NCBI GenBank assembly: GCA_026545765.1
Contig: JAIFAC010000016.1
Location: 248,001 to 312,000 of the forward strand
Direction: 5' to 3'
Length of the DNA stretch: 64,000 bases
Source of the DNA: Plantago major
Lineage: Eukaryota; Streptophyta; Magnoliopsida; Lamiales; Plantaginaceae
Positions 26,341 to 39,692 of this stretch are shown here, in pieces; position 1 is the first letter of the stretch; each line of letters opens with the position of its first letter. The notes under the pieces are model-generated. The model did not search any database and was not told the origin of the DNA. It was given only the letters and a program-made list of their open reading frames with translations. A program made the position numbers and the translations under genes.

Positions 26341-29300
26341 AAATATGAAATACTATATATACGTTGTTAGTTATTCTTACCACATCTTTTTTATATCTTT
26401 GTCTCTTTGTACGAGAAGCCCTTTATATTTCTTATGTTGTGTACCCAATCTTTCTTTACCTCATGAACACGAATATTTTCTTTATAATAATAAAGTTACC
26501 GAAGTACGTATGGAATTGAACTACTTAAAATGCTTTGCCAATGTAAAGTATAAAATACTAGAGAACACAAAGTGTTGGAAATATTTAAAAGTAACTAAGT
26601 AAAGATAAGTAAAGAAGTATAGGCCTAGTAACTAAGTTATTATAGAATTATATATAGAAGGACATCCTTTGAAGTGTATATAAAGTGTATTGAGTGTTGT
26701 TTTACCATATAAAGCAAAACAACTAATAAAAGGAAGATATCTTGTTTTGGTTTATATAATAAATAAGTAATTGTATAACATTTTTTTGGTATTCGGTATA
26801 TAATAAAATTGTATAGTTGGATCTTTGAGTAGTTAATTTAATAAAGATAAGTAATGCCTTATACTAGACATGCTCAGGTATTTTCTTGGAGTAAGGAAGA
26901 TAGTTGTTAGCTATACTACATTTATTATTACTATAATTCTATAACTTGTGAAAGAGAAGACAAGAGAAGATATTTACCTAATTTAGTTTAAATTTAGTTT
27001 AAGTACACACCTATACAAGCCTATGCGCAATATTAAAAAGAATCCATTCTCATTTACTCTATAACTACATATTACAATCCTATATTAGTTATTATTTTAT
27101 CAATAAGCTATTACTAACGAAAACTACCCTTAACTTAATAAATTCTATGAAAATGACATACCTTAAGTGATTACTCCATATTACTTTGATAAACTTACTA
27201 CAACATAGTTAGGGTACCTCAACATCTACTTAACTCTATAAGGATTAGACTTTGCTTCTTAATAAACAAATGACCTAAATTATTATTTATATTACCTAGC
27301 ATGCTTTTACCTATCCTATAATACTACATACACTATTATAACTATTGAGAATTCTTTACATGTCATGCTTTAATTAGGTTATGAAAAATAGAAGAACATG
27401 CTAAGTCAAAGTAGAAGAGTATGGTACAATATATTCATTGATGGTGAAAGACAAATCCTTACTAAATTACATAAAATTAGTTAAGAAATTTTTACTATAT
27501 AAGGTACACTAGAGAAAGACGTACATGTTAAATACTTATATACTAAGAGATTTGCTTTGTATGATAAGCACGTTTTCTATTTTGTAAGTTAATACCCCCA
27601 TTATATTATATAGAATAAAGAGTAAACGTTATAACATCTTAGAGTTCTTACACTATTAAATTTATCGTAGTTGTCTTGCTTGCCTACATTAATTTTTAAA
27701 TAGACTTACTAAAAACCTATAGTGTATTATATATCTAATATATCTAAAATAGAGTAGGGTCTGTTAAATAGCTTTTTCCATGTCTTAGTTAGAAGCTGTT
27801 TGTTACCTGTGTCATATAATCCGTGTAGTATAGACTCTTTTTTTAAAATCCTTGTCGTGTCTCTATTTTTTTAGAAATATTATTACTTAGTTGTGAGCTT
27901 ATTCCTTCTGGAAAGTCTTAGTTATCCTATCATACATAAAAGGTTACCGAGCCCAATATAAAGTACTTAAGTGGTGAAGGTGAAAGAGTTGTGAATTACT
28001 AGTTTCATTTATAGATTGTGACATTGTTATTACATAACATACAGCAAAAGGAAAGATTTTTTTATAGAATATTAAAATTTATTATAGAATATTTTTAGAA
28101 GACATCCAAGCATCATATACATAATTTCTACCAAGGTACATACATAGTTCGGCATAAATAAATAGACTAGGAAATAACACATATGCTATAATACCTAAGA
28201 GAGTAATCTGAATAGATAAAGATAGCTTTCCTTCTATATACCTTAAGAATGACAATGAGTTCGCACGTAATCTAACAACATCATATACTAATACTAAATA
28301 AATGAAGTAAACCTACCTACTAATTAACATTTTAATTTAACAAGGTCAGTATTCTATTTTCTATACTATAATCTATACTAAAACAAAAAAGTGGGGAGTT
28401 AAAACCTCAAAGTCTACTAAAAAATAAAAAGGGGGTATAGAACGTGGATACTATAAAAATAGAAAAAAATATAAGAATTCAATAGAATTTGTAAAGTAAT
28501 TTATAGGTAAGTACATAACAGATCTCACAAAGGCAAGTAAAGGAGCGTCCCCTTATATCTTTTTTATAAATCATAAAATATGTTTACCTAAATAATAAGT
28601 TACTAGTACTCCCAAAGCTATGTAGTCTTAATATCTTAGTATATAGAGCTATATTTTCTTATGTGTTGTTGGTATTCCACGTGTTTGTTGTTAGCCATAC
28701 ATAATTATAGAGTCAAGTGCTTTTATTAATTATTAGGTAAGTTTCTAGTTCTTTTTTCAAAGTCTTCTTTATGTCCTAGTTATACAAATACAAATTCCAG
28801 TAAATAAAGATAAAGGAGAAAGTTCTATTGTAAAAGATTATTATATATATAATTTGACGGGACTAACATGATAAGTTCCTAAAGTAGAGAGTAAACAATG
28901 ATAGACATACAACAACTTAAGTAGCTTACTATATTTCATTATATAAATATTTAGATATATTAGGTGCTTCCCTTTAAACATAATATGCGTCTCCAAAAGA
29001 GTAGAGCTTATCCTTTATAACATGCTTTAATATACCAAAAGATTTCAGAGCTAGAACAAAAATACTTGAGGAAACACCCTATACTTACAAGAGAAGGATA
29101 TGGGAAACTATATAATACTTAACTTAAGAATGATATACCAGGATTACTACAAAAACTACTTACCTTTTACTTTGAATTTTTATACCATCTATGAGGAGTC
29201 ATCTAAGTACATGCTTACATCTTACCAAAAATACGCTATACCTATATGCTTATACCATTATTTTCATTGCTTTGATTTTTTGTTATTAACCTAAAAATAT

Positions 29301-31340
29301 ATTGTTAGGAATACACCATTCTTTATTAAAGGACCTCAGTGAAAAGTGTACCGAGTGCACCTCCTCCATTGTGTTGTTTTTGAAAGGAAAATAGCTTAAT
29401 TTGTAATACCTCATTATTGTTTGTTAGGTAAAAGAAAGAGTATACGTTGGTAGATATACTTCATTCGTGTTGTCAAGAGAGAGGTAGGAACTAAAATAGG
29501 AAAGATCTTATAATTACGTGTTATGTGTGAAGCACTTACTATAAAACCTTGTAACAGTGTACCAAGCTATGAGAGTAAAAAAGGAAAGTAAATGAAAGTT
29601 GACTAGTACCAACAAACAGAGATTCGTCAAACCAAAACTATATAGGAACTTACCAAGACAATTCAATTATTGACAATTATTTTTCCGAAGTTATTAAGTA
29701 AGGTATCAAAGTTATCAAAAGAGACGGTTTTCATGCATTAAGTTCACCAAGACCAAGTTCCTAAAGAATAAGAGGAGAAATCTTATCACGAATACAAAGG
29801 CTATAAACGAGTAACTAGCTCATTTGCACTGATTGCACTAATATTTCATAATAACACTGGTCTGAGAAAATCAAAATAAATCTATGAAAGACAAGAATTT
29901 TCAAACTATTTTGGCAGTGCCCTCGTTTCGTATGAATTTTCCAATCAATTAAATCATTTCCCGATACAAGGTTAGCTCGCTGAGAGCAATGGTTGGCTTA
30001 ATAACGCGAAGTAAACAAGTGAATACTAGGGTAAGAATAATTCTTTCTAGAGCAAGGTCAACTATAAAAGATGTATGTATATAACTAAAATAATGTAAGC
30101 CAATAACGGTGGTGGTCGTCATGCTTTTCTATAAACGTGGAATGTCATGGTCGTTGATAGATATAGCGCCCCAATAAAAATAATCGGGGTTAGCAAGAAA
30201 TAACTTGAGTAGATCTAATGCAAACGAAATGTCGAACTATACAAATAAATAACAAAAAAAATAGGTCATCAACAATTAGATTAGTAGATTTTTCTTTGGG
30301 CTCAACTTTTACTAAATTTGTAAGACTCCTTCTAAAAGAGAAAAAAGTAAGTAATATTAACTAAAAGCTAAAATAGAAATGTAACATAAAGGCTTGCAGA
30401 GGAAGTAACTAGTATACTGCAAGCAAGAAAAGAGGCAAGCGAAGGTATTTTTTTGTAAGGTATGCGAAGAGCCTAGCCTAGGATTATACATAGTCATGCA
30501 TCAAACGTCAAAAATATTATAATGGATGTATAATAGTAAATGCTTTTTTATTTTCTTTTTTCTTATAATTAATGAAGTATACCAAATAATAATGAAGTAA
30601 GGGCATACACATTCCAAGGCATTTTATTCTTAAGGACTCAAAATTTCTATTTTGATTATAACTGCTTAGGGAATGAGATCTCTATTAGTATGTATAAATA
30701 TGTAGTACAGAAAAATTATTAGGCATATACTTCTTTAACAAGATGAAATGTGCATGTAACACCAAACACTGCCAAGTAAGTAGGATTGCTAGAGAACTCA
30801 CGCTGTAGCGCAGATAAAAGGATCATAAGTAAAGAAGAGAAGCAACCGTGAAGTTAGTTACAAGCATGCGTTATATAAAAGTAGATAGCTAACAGTAGAG
30901 AAGAATATCTGTCTTATAAGAACAACAAAGGCCTAACATATTCAAAGGATAATAAATCGTACGTTTTCATTAATAATAGTTAGAAGAGTTAGAATCTCTG
31001 CATTACCTAATTTTACTTTTTGGGGTTTCCTTCGTAAGATCAACAAAATCCGTGCTATCCTTTCTATTTCAATCTTCATTCCAAGAGTCAATATCCAAGT
31101 CAAATCTTTATCGAATTATAATCGAGATAGATGATGATATGTTAACATTTTCCCTTTTTTCAACATAAACGAACACGAAAACCTACCCGATGATTGATCT
31201 TTTAATTCTTTTTGGCTCAGTGGCTCTTCTACTAAATGAAAGCTTACTTCTAATTCTTCTTTTTATTTAATATTTATTATTAAATGAAATAAATATAGAA
31301 CAGGTGCATTCTTAGAAATATACTTCTATTGTGACATTAG

Positions 31341-31410
31341 AGCACGTGACATCATTCGTAAAGAGAACCCGCGGCACGGGACAACACAGCAGAGGCAGCC
31401 CTCGTGTCAT
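31341..31410. other. GC-rich islet in the AT desert
   Basis: Forty of these 70 bases are G or C by hand count (57%), against about 30% around it. It includes cccgcggcacggg and agaggcagccctcgtgtc, with CpA and CpG both common, so it shows no RIP damage. No frame or RNA structure is recognisable. It could be a relic of ordinary genomic sequence, part of a short unmodified repeat, or a protected regulatory site; I cannot tell which. Confidence 0.6.
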
Positions 31411-32242
31411 GAAGAAGAACTAGTACCTTCCTTTTTTTATAGCGAGCACCTAAGCTAGTATGTAATTATATATCTATATAAGAAAGCACAAAACAAATAG
31501 AAATTTCTAAACAAAGAGTTAGATATTTTTCCATGGATTTGAAGATAGAGTAGAAGAGATTAAGACAATTATAAGGAAATATAGGAATATAGACTTTGAG
31601 CCCTACAAAAAAAGAAAATATGTGTAAATCAAAGTAAAGCCTTGCAATATCAACGTTGACTATAGCTCGAAATGGGGTTAGAAAGACAAGTAACCTCACA
31701 ATTGCTATACATAGAACACCTTTTATTTTATTTTAAGGGCTTATGGGGTTTGAGCTAACATTTTTTTATCAAAATGGCTTAGTACTTTTCAGATTGCAAG
31801 AAACAAAGTCTAGTAAAATATATGTTGCTCCTAGTAGTACTTTATAGTTTCAAATAATACCTACCCACTTCCCTTATATTATCCCACCCTACCATTATAC
31901 TACACCCTTAATGTATGTTTACTGGGTTTGGGTACAATTCTATTATTAAAACTGTTCTTTTGCGTTAGAAATAAAGTAGTTCCCGTCGAATGCAGCTTAC
32001 TCATAACACAGCAGCGAGAACTTTATATAACTTTGTTCACAGTTTTTATAACACTCAGAAAACATGAATCTAAGCACCATACCCTAGACGAAGAAGAAAA
32101 TTATAGGTCAATTTCAAAGAGTTAGTACTTGTCAAACACTAAAAAAAGATAGTAATGTGCAAAGAAAAAAGGGTTTATTTAAAAGGAGAAAACCATAGTT
32201 ATAGTAAAGCATCTACATCATTACAAATACATTCAAAAAACA

Positions 32243-32300
32243 AGAGGCAGGGGGGCTCTCTCTGCCTTGGAATCAAAACCCGTTACTCTGAGCCAAATCC
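32243..32300. other. Short GC-rich islet with hairpin
   Basis: It contains a 6 bp perfect stem, aggcag (32245-32250) with ctgcct (32262-32267). If transcribed in this sense, the inner bases could extend the stem with G-U pairs around a 3-base loop. It is followed by sequence richer in C and G than its surroundings. It is not a tRNA: no T-arm box or acceptor pairing is visible. It does not resemble a Rho-independent terminator either, because no T-run follows. Confidence 0.5.
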
Positions 32301-33374
32301 TATCAGTGAGATTTAATGAATTTACATATTCTTATCTTCTTAATTTATGAAGAATGTGTGCTACTTCTTTTCACTGTACCTTGTCCTTGACATCTCTACA
32401 ACTTTTCTTTGTTTTTTGTTTAGCGGAGATTCGCTTCAGTTATCGTGAGCTCTTTTTAGAGAGGTTACTTTCTATACATACTAGATAGGCAATTATCTTT
32501 CAAAGCAAACAAATAAAGCAAAAGACTGCAAAAGGTCCTCCATATTACTCTAACTTATCTATCTTATTGGATTAGAGACAAGAAATCTTATGCAAATCGA
32601 GGATAAAAGACCCTCTAAGTATGTCTACTAAGTTATGATACAGCTTATTAGAACTTAGGTCTGTCTGCGTTTTCACAATGAAATTAGAAAAATCCCCGCT
32701 CTAATATACCTTCCGGATATAAAGGAAATGCGCAACAAAGATTGTACACCACGATGCCAAATCCACCATTAGTAAACTTCACATTATTGTATATGATTAT
32801 ATATATTTACCATAACACTTATTACTGAATGAAATTTTCGTGAGCTAATATAGTTCAGAATCCAAGAAGAATACTACTACCTATGTCTAGCAAACATATA
32901 AATGCGGCGGTTTTGTGTTGTGGTTAAATGTAGAGTTTGCCTATAAAACTACTGAAAAATGAAAGAAAAAGAGTAAAGGAATATGGATAAGTAAATTATA
33001 GCAGCAACCATGTATACTTAAGTACGAATTATAGTATAGTATAGGCATAACTTAGCATAACCTATAGAATTAGAATATGTTAGATAGAGAGGATAGAGTT
33101 TAAGTCCTCACTTAGTAATTTATCTTATCAAGGACAAGTAGAAGAAGTACTATCTTGTGTTAGTGTACTTAGTATGAGTATAGAGAACTAGGAAGGAAGT
33201 ATAGTATCCAATAGGTTTTATCGAGGCATTCTAATTCATGTAATAGATATAAGGTGTAAAGCTCTATTTTATTTATGTGTTGTAACTCTAGTAGTAATTT
33301 ATCCCTTATGTATTATATCTTTATGGGTATATTGTGTGTACGTACAACAAGTCATAGTGTAATAAAAAGTAAGT

Positions 33375-33384
33375 AGGTAGGTAG
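33375..33384. repeat. Short TAGG repeat
   Basis: About two and a half perfect TAGG units, the same motif as the longer array at 53088. Confidence 0.7.
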
Positions 33385-34570
33385 TCAAAAAAAAGTCAAA
33401 GTAATTATAAACTCAAAGTACAAGTATAGAGGGAATGTTATAGTATATAAAGGTTTGAAAAGAACAAGGTAGTTAATTTTATAATTTAAAGTACAATACT
33501 CTCGTATTAGTTGGTAATTAATTGGTAGTAATGGTGTCTCTTTCTTCTAGTCATAGGTTCTCTTTAGTTCTAAAGCTATTTGATATTTAAGAAAAGTATA
33601 TCCCTTACATTTGGAAATATAGAATCATTCCTACAATAAGTTCTTTCTTATTACACGCTTACTTTTAGATAGAGTTCACTTCTACTAGTCTATTAAGGCT
33701 AACATTATTTTATGGGTTACAATACCTCATAGTTGTTAGTTATCATTATTAGTTCACTCCACTTAAAGTTTTAATTATACTGTTATTTTATTACTTATAC
33801 TTATGAGCATACTCAAGAAACCAAAGTAAGTTGTTAAGGAAGAAGACTCTTATCTATATAAATATCTATTAAAACATTATAAAAAGCATAATCATATATT
33901 ATACAATCAAGTAAAGTTACTAAAGTTACTTATAGTACGAATACTAAGTTATTGGGTAAGCATTGAATGAAATACCTCACAAAATCTATTAGAAGTTATA
34001 AGGTTTTTATAGAAATATATGTTAGTAATGATAGATAGTAATATAAGTAATGAAAGATAGAAAGCATTAATACAAATTATTAAGTCTTAATAAAGGAATA
34101 ATTCAACAAAATATCCTATATAAAAAATAGGGAAGAAACATAAGCATACGTATAACACCAGAAATTAGAAGAAGGGAGGTGGTATATCCACATGTAATGT
34201 CTAAGCAAGAGGTATATAAAAAAATAGTTTTTTTTCCTAGCTCTTAATTTAATGAACTTTTATAGTAATCCTTCTTTGAGGCAGTACAACCCTTATACTC
34301 TTTACACACGGTTCTTATAGAACATAGGTTAGAGGCCAACAACTTCTAAATTATACTAAAAGCATACCTATAATACCAGGCAGTTCCTTTATTTAATAAA
34401 GTTTATTAATAAAGTAGTAATAGACAAGGAAGCCCTTTTAAAGTAATATAGCAAATAACATTGCACAAGGGAAGACATATACTTTGTAGTACAGTACACA
34501 TGCAATACTAAGGGAGTATTATAAAAGAATGAAGAACAAGGAGTCACAGCATAGATTAATAGATTATAGG

Positions 34571-34572
<2 letters not shown>

Positions 34573-34603
<31 letters not shown>
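34573..34603. repeat. (AT)15 microsatellite
   Basis: A perfect AT tract inside the strongest RIP-like block. Confidence 0.95.
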
Positions 34604-34606
<3 letters not shown>

Positions 34607-35482
34607 AGTCAAATACAAAGAGGTGTTAGATCTACAACATAGTAGTGGTGTTACAACATTGGTTTGGTATAGAATAAAAAAGGGATAAGGAACTCTTAAT
34701 AATGAAGTTATCTAAGAACAACTCAAATTTATAGGTATTTATTATATAAAGACAAAGAGTAAGTAAGGCAACATGTGCATATACAAGAAGAAGCCTAGGG
34801 GAGTACTGTACAAATTATTACCTGTTAAGGAGTTTATTAAATCTATATTATTGGGAATTGGTAATACACATATTCATAGTAAATAACATATTATAGTAAA
34901 GGCGTGCATCTAACCTAGGTATTTTTGAGATATTTATTATGTAAGGGTTATAAGGGAAAGTAACTTATCATTATTCTAATTTGACATGTTAAAACCAATT
35001 AAATATTCTTCCTTGTCCTAATAGTTCTCCTCTACGTTATGTACTAGTATAGAAAACTATAGGTAGAGTACACCTGCCATTAATTATACTTTGGACTAAA
35101 GCAAGTCTAAGATATAACCACAACTAAAACAAGATTAGAGATAGCTTACAAACATTTAATCTATGTACACACCATACTAGAAAAATAGAGGGAAGCATAT
35201 TTAGAATAGTAGGGATATCTTATTAAGGGATGATAGTGATAAGGTATATAGACTAAAGGTGTCTCGTATAACTTGTATTATGTACATTACACATTTTATA
35301 GAAATAATTAGATCTTGTTGTACTTGGTTTAACTCTTCCGTAGTTATGAAACTTAGGGGTACTATATTCTCTACTACGTAATCTATGTGACTCTCAACAA
35401 TGTCTTTCCTTTAGTCTTTTACCTTAAGTCGTCGTTGTTACCTATATTTTTTTGCCATACCTTTCCTAGGTTTTATCTTAGT

Positions 35483-35510
35483 TATTATATTAGATATATT
35501 ATATTAGATA
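35483..35510. repeat. 14 bp perfect tandem doublet
   Basis: The unit tattatattagata occurs twice in direct succession. Confidence 0.9.
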
Positions 35511-37760
35511 AAGTGAGACCTTACAAATGATTTAGTATATAGGATGCCATTAATGAGCTAAGTGCAAAAAGAAGGGATTTATATGGATATATATAGGAGG
35601 AAAACACTTTGATTTATGTAAGATTTCGTACTTAAGAGTTATAATTAATTGGTAGTAACCGTTGTGTAGTATGTGTAGTAAAGGATCTACTTGTAAGGTA
35701 AGCATTTAATAGAAATTTCTAAATAAGTCTCTAACAAGTATATAATATAACTCAAAGCTAGCAAAGAAGAGGTATGCACGCTCATTAGTATTTGTAATGT
35801 ACTTTTTAATTATGTATAGTTTCTTTCCTCTATTCGATAAGGACATCTTTGTATTGTTAACTGCGAACTCCATCTATGTTATGTTTAGATCTACTTTGCA
35901 CGAGTACTCCTTCTCTTCCTGTTAAGGACTTATAAATTCTATTTTGAGTTGTAGACATATCTTCTTAATAATTTCTTAATACGTAATATAAGCTTACTTG
36001 CTAGCTATAAGAAAGCAAAGACATAAAACCAAAGTAAGCGAACACTCTATCTATGTAGTACTATAATATAATGGAGCATTGTACCTAACAAGTCATATGT
36101 CTTTGTAAAAACCTTAACTTAAAAGGACAACTCCTAGTAATTTTTCATCGCCTATATCTATAATTTGTATAATTTGTTTGGTGTTCAAAGCATGCTTATA
36201 ATATAAAAGAGTGGGATAGATAATATTGGTTCTTATAAAGCGAGTATTGGTGAAAAGTATTTAATTGTTAGATAAGAAAAATGTACATTGCTATATAAAT
36301 TAGTATAAGTAATTACATAGACAGTTACTTCCTTAAATAAGACTCCCAACTAGGAGAAACGGAAGGTAAAGGGTTAAGGCTTCCCACTTTAATTTAATAG
36401 GTATGACTTCTTGTAAACTAAATTTATTATATTCTATAGGACTCGTGCTTTATACTTTGTTACTATAATACATGTTTACTTAATCTATACCTTTTTTTAT
36501 ATTTCATACTTTTTCTATTTTATTTGAACTATATTGCATATCTTATAGAGTTATTAGGTAGAGGTATGGTAGAACATTTGTATCTTTGAGTAGACAATTC
36601 CCTTTATTACTTAATACAATTTTTATAAACCAAGAACAAGAAATAGGAGCTCCCTTAACATCTTATATTTAAGAACGTGTTACATACAAGAGAGATTTTA
36701 CCTTATAAATTAAATGATCTATTAAGGCAGACTTAGGTACTCCTTCTACAAATATAGTCTACTCATTGCTATGTATATACAAATCTTGTCTAACTTAAAT
36801 AAATAAATGAGAAATCTTACCATGTACTTACTAATGACGTGTTTTGGTCTACTTTTAGTCACTATTTTATAGGGTGTACTCTAATTCCATTCCCCTCTTC
36901 TTTATTTAATTATTATTATATTACTAAGACTATTCTATTTCTTAGAAGGGAAAGTATACTCTCTTATATTAATTACTATAATTTGATATTAATTACCTCG
37001 GCACTCTATTTATGTGTACACTATTTTCTAGTTAACCACACCTAGCTTATATTACTTACGATGGTAGGTTTTCTTTTATTAAGCCATTAGTACTCATAAG
37101 TATACTGCATTTCTTAGTAGAATTACTTAAACATAGGAACGTGCTTGGTGTTATATAAATATGTTTACTTATCTAGGAGAACTACTCCTAAAAGATATAA
37201 TTCACAAAACCATAATTAAGTGAAATGACCTAAGAAATAAGAGTCAAGGGAAAGAAACTAAAGGGGTTGTATGTAGTTAAATATATATTGTATAGCTCAG
37301 AAATTGTAAGTGATCCTAGGCAAGTCTTCTTAGAGTAAACACTATAAATTCTATAATAAGTTGATAGAACACGTCTGGGGGTACGCTTATAAACAAAGAA
37401 GAGCTAAGAGGTATAAAAGATAACTTGCTTTATTATGAGAGGACTCCTATATAACTATAGGTTAAGATCTAATCTAAGAATCAAGAATATATTAATTAGT
37501 GTTTTACTTAGTACTGTTTATATACCATCTTTATATTTCTAATGTGCATTCCTTAAGAGTTCTTACTATATCTTATGATCCTAGTCGAGGTACTCTTCCT
37601 TCTTCCTATATTCCTAAAGAGGATAGAGCAAGTATAGAAATCTACCTAGTAATACTTACCTAAGACCATCTAATAATTATATGCCTCAAGTAACCTTTAT
37701 TATAGTATCCCTTAATGTGCTTATATACTGCTTAGTCTTCTATACTATATTCTATACTAT

Positions 37761-37805
37761 AATAAGTATACTATAAATAAGTATACTATAAATAAGTATA
37801 CTATA
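37761..37805. repeat. 15 bp tandem repeat, three copies
   Basis: A unit containing aataagtatactata recurs at 37761, 37776 and 37791. It is the highest copy number of any non-microsatellite tandem repeat seen. Confidence 0.9.
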
Positions 37806-39658
37806 ATATAATAAGGGAGAACTCTTACATGTTATACTTCTTTTTTTTATACTCTATATGAAATCTTACCATTCAAGGCAAAGTACTTTATTCCTATCTA
37901 TTATTAAAGGGGTTCTATCACTCTACAACTATAGACTCTTATAAATTTCATTATAGACCTTCTCTCCTTAGAATTTATATTATCATGTGCGTTAAGTCAT
38001 TAACCCTGGAAAAGACTATGTTAGGTACCTTGCAAAACTCTACTAAATTTAGGCTAAAGTAAGGATAGAGTAGTAAACCTTATAAGAAACACCAAGAGAA
38101 CTAAGTATAAAATTTAGTAAATATCCTATAGACTATAGAAGAGCTGTACTTAGTAAACCAATGATATTATTGCCAAATCTAAATTCTATAGACAATTAAA
38201 ACAAGATGGAACCTATTATAAGCGAGTATCATACCTTTCTCTCTTTATGACATCAACCTAGTTAGTTATAGAAATGCATGTAAAGATAACCCAACAAATA
38301 TTATAGGAAAGGGACATTATACTTATGCCTATGATTACTTAAGAACTCTATATAACAACAAAGTATTTGTTGAAATGGAAATATAGTGAAAAGAACAGGT
38401 AGGACTAGGAATGATCTATAAGCAGAAGTATACCAGGGTTTTCCCTTTATAAACATATAGTTAACTAGTAAGGGTGTTTAAAAATATAGGTTCATGTGCT
38501 AACTAACTTAAGAATGTGGGTTTACAACAATATAGTATCTATGAGGCTTTACCAAAACTTTGCTTTACTAAATATAGAATTTTATATAGGAGTCATTAGT
38601 TATTACTCTTCTCTAAGTATAGTGATCTATTTATTGTCTAAGTTACAACAAGGTATTTAACTACAAACAACCCTTTAACATGTTAATATTTCTAAGTATC
38701 CTCACTAAGCTATATTATAGGACTATCTCTTATAAGTGTATATGCTCTATGTTATTATAAACTCTTCCTAAATACTCTATCATTAAGGGACTATGTGAAG
38801 TTACTTCTTTTTATGGTATATACCCTTGCTCTATAAGTTATTGGTGTACTATCAAGTAAACCCTTCTTTATTAGGTACTCTATTTAATCTACATTCTTAG
38901 AATAACCATGCTCTTGTTCAAATATAACATAGATATAACATAGTATATAATCAATAAAAGGGGGTTAAGGAATTATAAGCTGAGGTACTTATGAAGGCAT
39001 ATCAAAAAAAGATATAAGGTAAGTAATAAAAACCAAATAGAGCTGTAGTTGTGTAGGCTTGTTGTATAATACATAGACTATAGAAGGGAAATGAAAATAG
39101 AGCACGTGTTTAGAATAAAAGCATAGTATAGAGCATAAATTGTAATAGGGTTATGGCTTATAAGGTAGAACTATATATAGTATAAATATAAGAGGCACAT
39201 GCTGTCATAACTAGGTAATATGAATCACATAAAAAAAACTAAGAGAAGTCATAACTTTGGTATTAAGGAACACTACTATCCTTGAACTATAAGACATATA
39301 ATGTTCTTAGGCTATAATAAGTATACTTGGAATAGAGGCACTTACTATACATGATAGGCATACCCTATTTCTATAGAAAAGCACTAAGGTATTTGTTTCT
39401 AGGAGTAGGCATGTATTATACGATACTAGTGTTAATGTAATGTAATAAGGGTAGATGTTCTCTATAAAAAAACTCTTAAAGGAAAAGAAGTGGGTAATTG
39501 ACTAACTCCTCGTTTTGTCCTATCTTTACCATGGTAGCATATAATCAGGTACTAATCTAATATAAGTTCTATCTTCATCATTAAAGGTTGTCATACTTAA
39601 GAGTGGAAATGTTATTATTAAAAGTACTTCTTAGCTCTTACACTTAATAGATAGAGAC

Positions 39659-39692
39659 TTCACTAGTTGGTTACTTTCACTAGTTGGTTACT
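39659..39692. repeat. 17 bp perfect tandem doublet
   Basis: The unit ttcactagttggttact occurs twice without a mismatch. It contains G, C, CpA and TpG, and lies in a RIP-like block, so the copying appears recent relative to the mutation bias. Confidence 0.95.

Larger units (their letters stand above)
23500..29300. repeat. RIP-like TpA-rich block, probable decayed repeat
   Basis: The texture changes here to dense TpA with few CpA or TpG while CpT and CpC remain, as in RIP-mutated fungal repeats. No frame exceeds 85 codons and none has a recognisable domain. The length of about 5.8 kb would suit a transposable element, but I found no terminal repeats, target duplications or family-defining sequence, so repeat status is inferred from mutation style alone. 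A 14-unit (TA) tract lies inside it. The borders are gradual and were judged by eye. A non-RIP cause of the same dinucleotide bias, such as simple AT-biased drift, is not excluded. Confidence 0.45.
29300..33000. other. AT-rich non-coding block with two GC-rich islets
   Basis: The RIP-like bias stops near 29300; CpA, TpG and CpG become common again until about 33000. No coding region is recognisable; the longest frames are 77 codons (31466-31699, minus) and 65 codons (31928-32125, plus), neither with a known motif. Two short GC-rich islets stand out, at 31341-31410 and 32243-32300, and are listed separately. This may be single-copy spacer between two RIP-modified repeats. Confidence 0.5.

Noticed and set aside
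31343-31350. CACGTGAC box that equals, on the minus strand, the yeast point-centromere CDEI element
   Set aside because: No CDEIII-like sequence lies at the required distance on that strand, and similar boxes occur elsewhere (for example 60824). Point centromeres are also not expected in a RIP-type fungus.
33518-35660. A shared 17-base word, taattaattggtagtaa, near 33521 and 35643
   Set aside because: The flanks do not align, and one AT-rich shared word of this length is within chance for 64 kb compared with itself.
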